The position numbers and the translations under genes are program-made. 6,167 bases of DNA from an uncultured Selenomonas sp. (GTDB taxonomy: Bacteria > Bacillota > Negativicutes > Selenomonadales > Selenomonadaceae). The stretch covers positions 1 through 6,167 of the forward strand of contig CAJPRR010000131.1 of NCBI GenBank assembly GCA_905373085.1, written 5' to 3'. Under the pieces are notes generated by a model that made no database searches, had not been told where the DNA came from, and was given only the letters and a program-made list of their open reading frames with translations. This document shows, piece by piece, positions 5,725 to 6,167 of the stretch. Each line of letters opens with the position of its first letter. Within the stretch, counting starts at the first letter, position 1.

Positions 5725-5728
5725 CCTC
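5725..5728 (-). promoter_or_regulatory. ribosome binding site that decides the fic start
   Basis: GAGG lies 7 bases before ATG 5717. The competing starts GTG 5738 and ATG 5723 have binding sites that are too close or too far. Confidence 0.5.
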
Positions 5729-5752
5729 GTGCGCTCACTTCCTTTCCCCATG

Positions 5753-5761
5753 ATTATACCA
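5753..5761 (-). promoter_or_regulatory. extended -10 promoter of the fic cassette
   Basis: TGGTATAAT on the minus strand is a perfect -10 (5758..5753) with the TGN extension. No good -35 is present at 16-18 bases; the nearest candidate is TTGCAT (5778..5773), only 14 bases away. The predicted start is near 5746, about 29 bases before the fic ATG. The position just downstream of the DUF1848 gene suits an independent transcript. No terminator was seen between that gene and this promoter. Confidence 0.6.
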
Positions 5762-5786
5762 TATTTTCGCCCATGCAACGCACGTC

Positions 5787-6167
5787 TCACTCGAATAATC
5801 CCAGCTGCTCATTCTTCGCCACATACGAAACCTGCCTTGCATCCTGCACGATGTCGCCCGGTTCTGCATGACCGACGAGGAGCGGCGAGGCGGGGTCGTG
5901 GCGGGTGCGGTTCTTTCTGACGGCGGCGACGCTCGCGTTTGCATAGCAGTAGCGGCAGAAGTGGGCGCAGGTATTGTAAACGCCGATGTCGTTGCCGAGG
6001 AGGCACGCACAGCCCTTTCTCGCCGCCGACGTCCGCGGAATATGGAAGCGGCAGCCGACGGCTTCTTCGAGGACAGCCTGCGTCATGCAGCCCTGCGTGT
6101 CGATGCCGAAGGGCGCGAGATCGTCTCCTTCGAGGCAGGTGCGCACCTTGATGCCGAACTCCCGCCC
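5787..6167 (-). CDS. DUF1848 family protein, C-terminal part (gene runs off right edge)
   Basis: The last 126 residues of a larger protein are visible; the reading frame is open to the window edge with no start required (GREFGIKVRTC at the edge). The segment CACLLGNDIGVYNTC and the cluster NTCAHFCRYCYAN (C67, C71, C74 of the visible part, spacing CX3CX2C), with C53 and C55 before it, are typical of DUF1848 proteins. The C-terminus NEQLGLFE also fits the family. CX3CX2C resembles the 4Fe-4S site of radical SAM enzymes, so a metal cluster is likely, but the function is unknown. The full family length is around 300 residues, so roughly 60% lies outside the window. A GTG at 6146 is internal and should not be taken as the start. 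Confidence 0.88.
   Translation of the reverse strand, partial: GREFGIKVRTCLEGDDLAPFGIDTQGCMTQAVLEEAVGCRFHIPRTSAARKGCACLLGNDIGVYNTCAHFCRYCYANASVAAVRKNRTRHDPASPLLVGHAEPGDIVQDARQVSYVAKNEQLGLFE

Noticed and set aside
4902..5753. 283-residue open frame on the plus strand
   Set aside because: It lies entirely opposite fic, which has full catalytic motifs; no plus-strand ribosome binding site or domain.
4353..5790. Mobile element or attachment sites around the fic cassette
   Set aside because: No transposase or integrase gene, terminal inverted repeats or flanking direct repeats could be found; only the base composition suggests transfer.

Overview
All supported genes in this 6.2 kb window lie on the minus strand, so transcription runs from right to left. 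The window suggests a GC-rich, low-to-mid-size-genome Firmicute, most likely a Negativicute of the Selenomonas type. This is an inference from strong AGGAGG-like ribosome binding sites, frequent TTG/GTG starts, near-consensus sigma-A promoters, the greA-lysS gene pair and the protein style; no database was searched.

From right to left (5' to 3' of the transcripts): (1) the C-terminal 126 residues of a DUF1848-type protein with a CX3CX2C cysteine cluster, running off the right edge. (2) A compact cassette with its own extended -10 promoter: a class II Fic enzyme, a DUF4160 protein and a DUF2442 protein, separated by about 1 and 10 bases. It is visibly less GC-rich than the genes around it. (3) A second operon with its own promoter: a metallo-beta-lactamase-fold hydrolase, a cyclophilin-type peptidyl-prolyl isomerase made as a lipoprotein (with a second well-placed internal start), and a small GIY-YIG protein of the UPF0213/YhbQ type. 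The first two genes overlap by 4 bases and the last two are 1 base apart. (4) A housekeeping operon driven by a perfect consensus promoter whose -35 box contains the GIY-YIG stop codon: greA (transcript cleavage factor), lysS (class II lysyl-tRNA synthetase, TTG start) and an unrecognised 79-residue helical protein. (5) A stem-loop, then a near-consensus promoter and the first 53 bases of an initiator tRNA-Met that runs off the left edge.

Functionally, greA, lysS and tRNA-fMet form a core transcription/translation block. The isomerase operon is a small conserved accessory set. The fic-DUF4160-DUF2442 cassette is the only part that looks acquired, and it is the best candidate for an undescribed system: a regulated AMP-transferase-like enzyme encoded in one transcript with two small proteins of unknown function that often occur as a pair. 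No CRISPR array, insertion sequence or riboswitch was seen. The longest gene-free stretch is about 170 bases (54-222), and it holds a stem-loop and the tRNA promoter.
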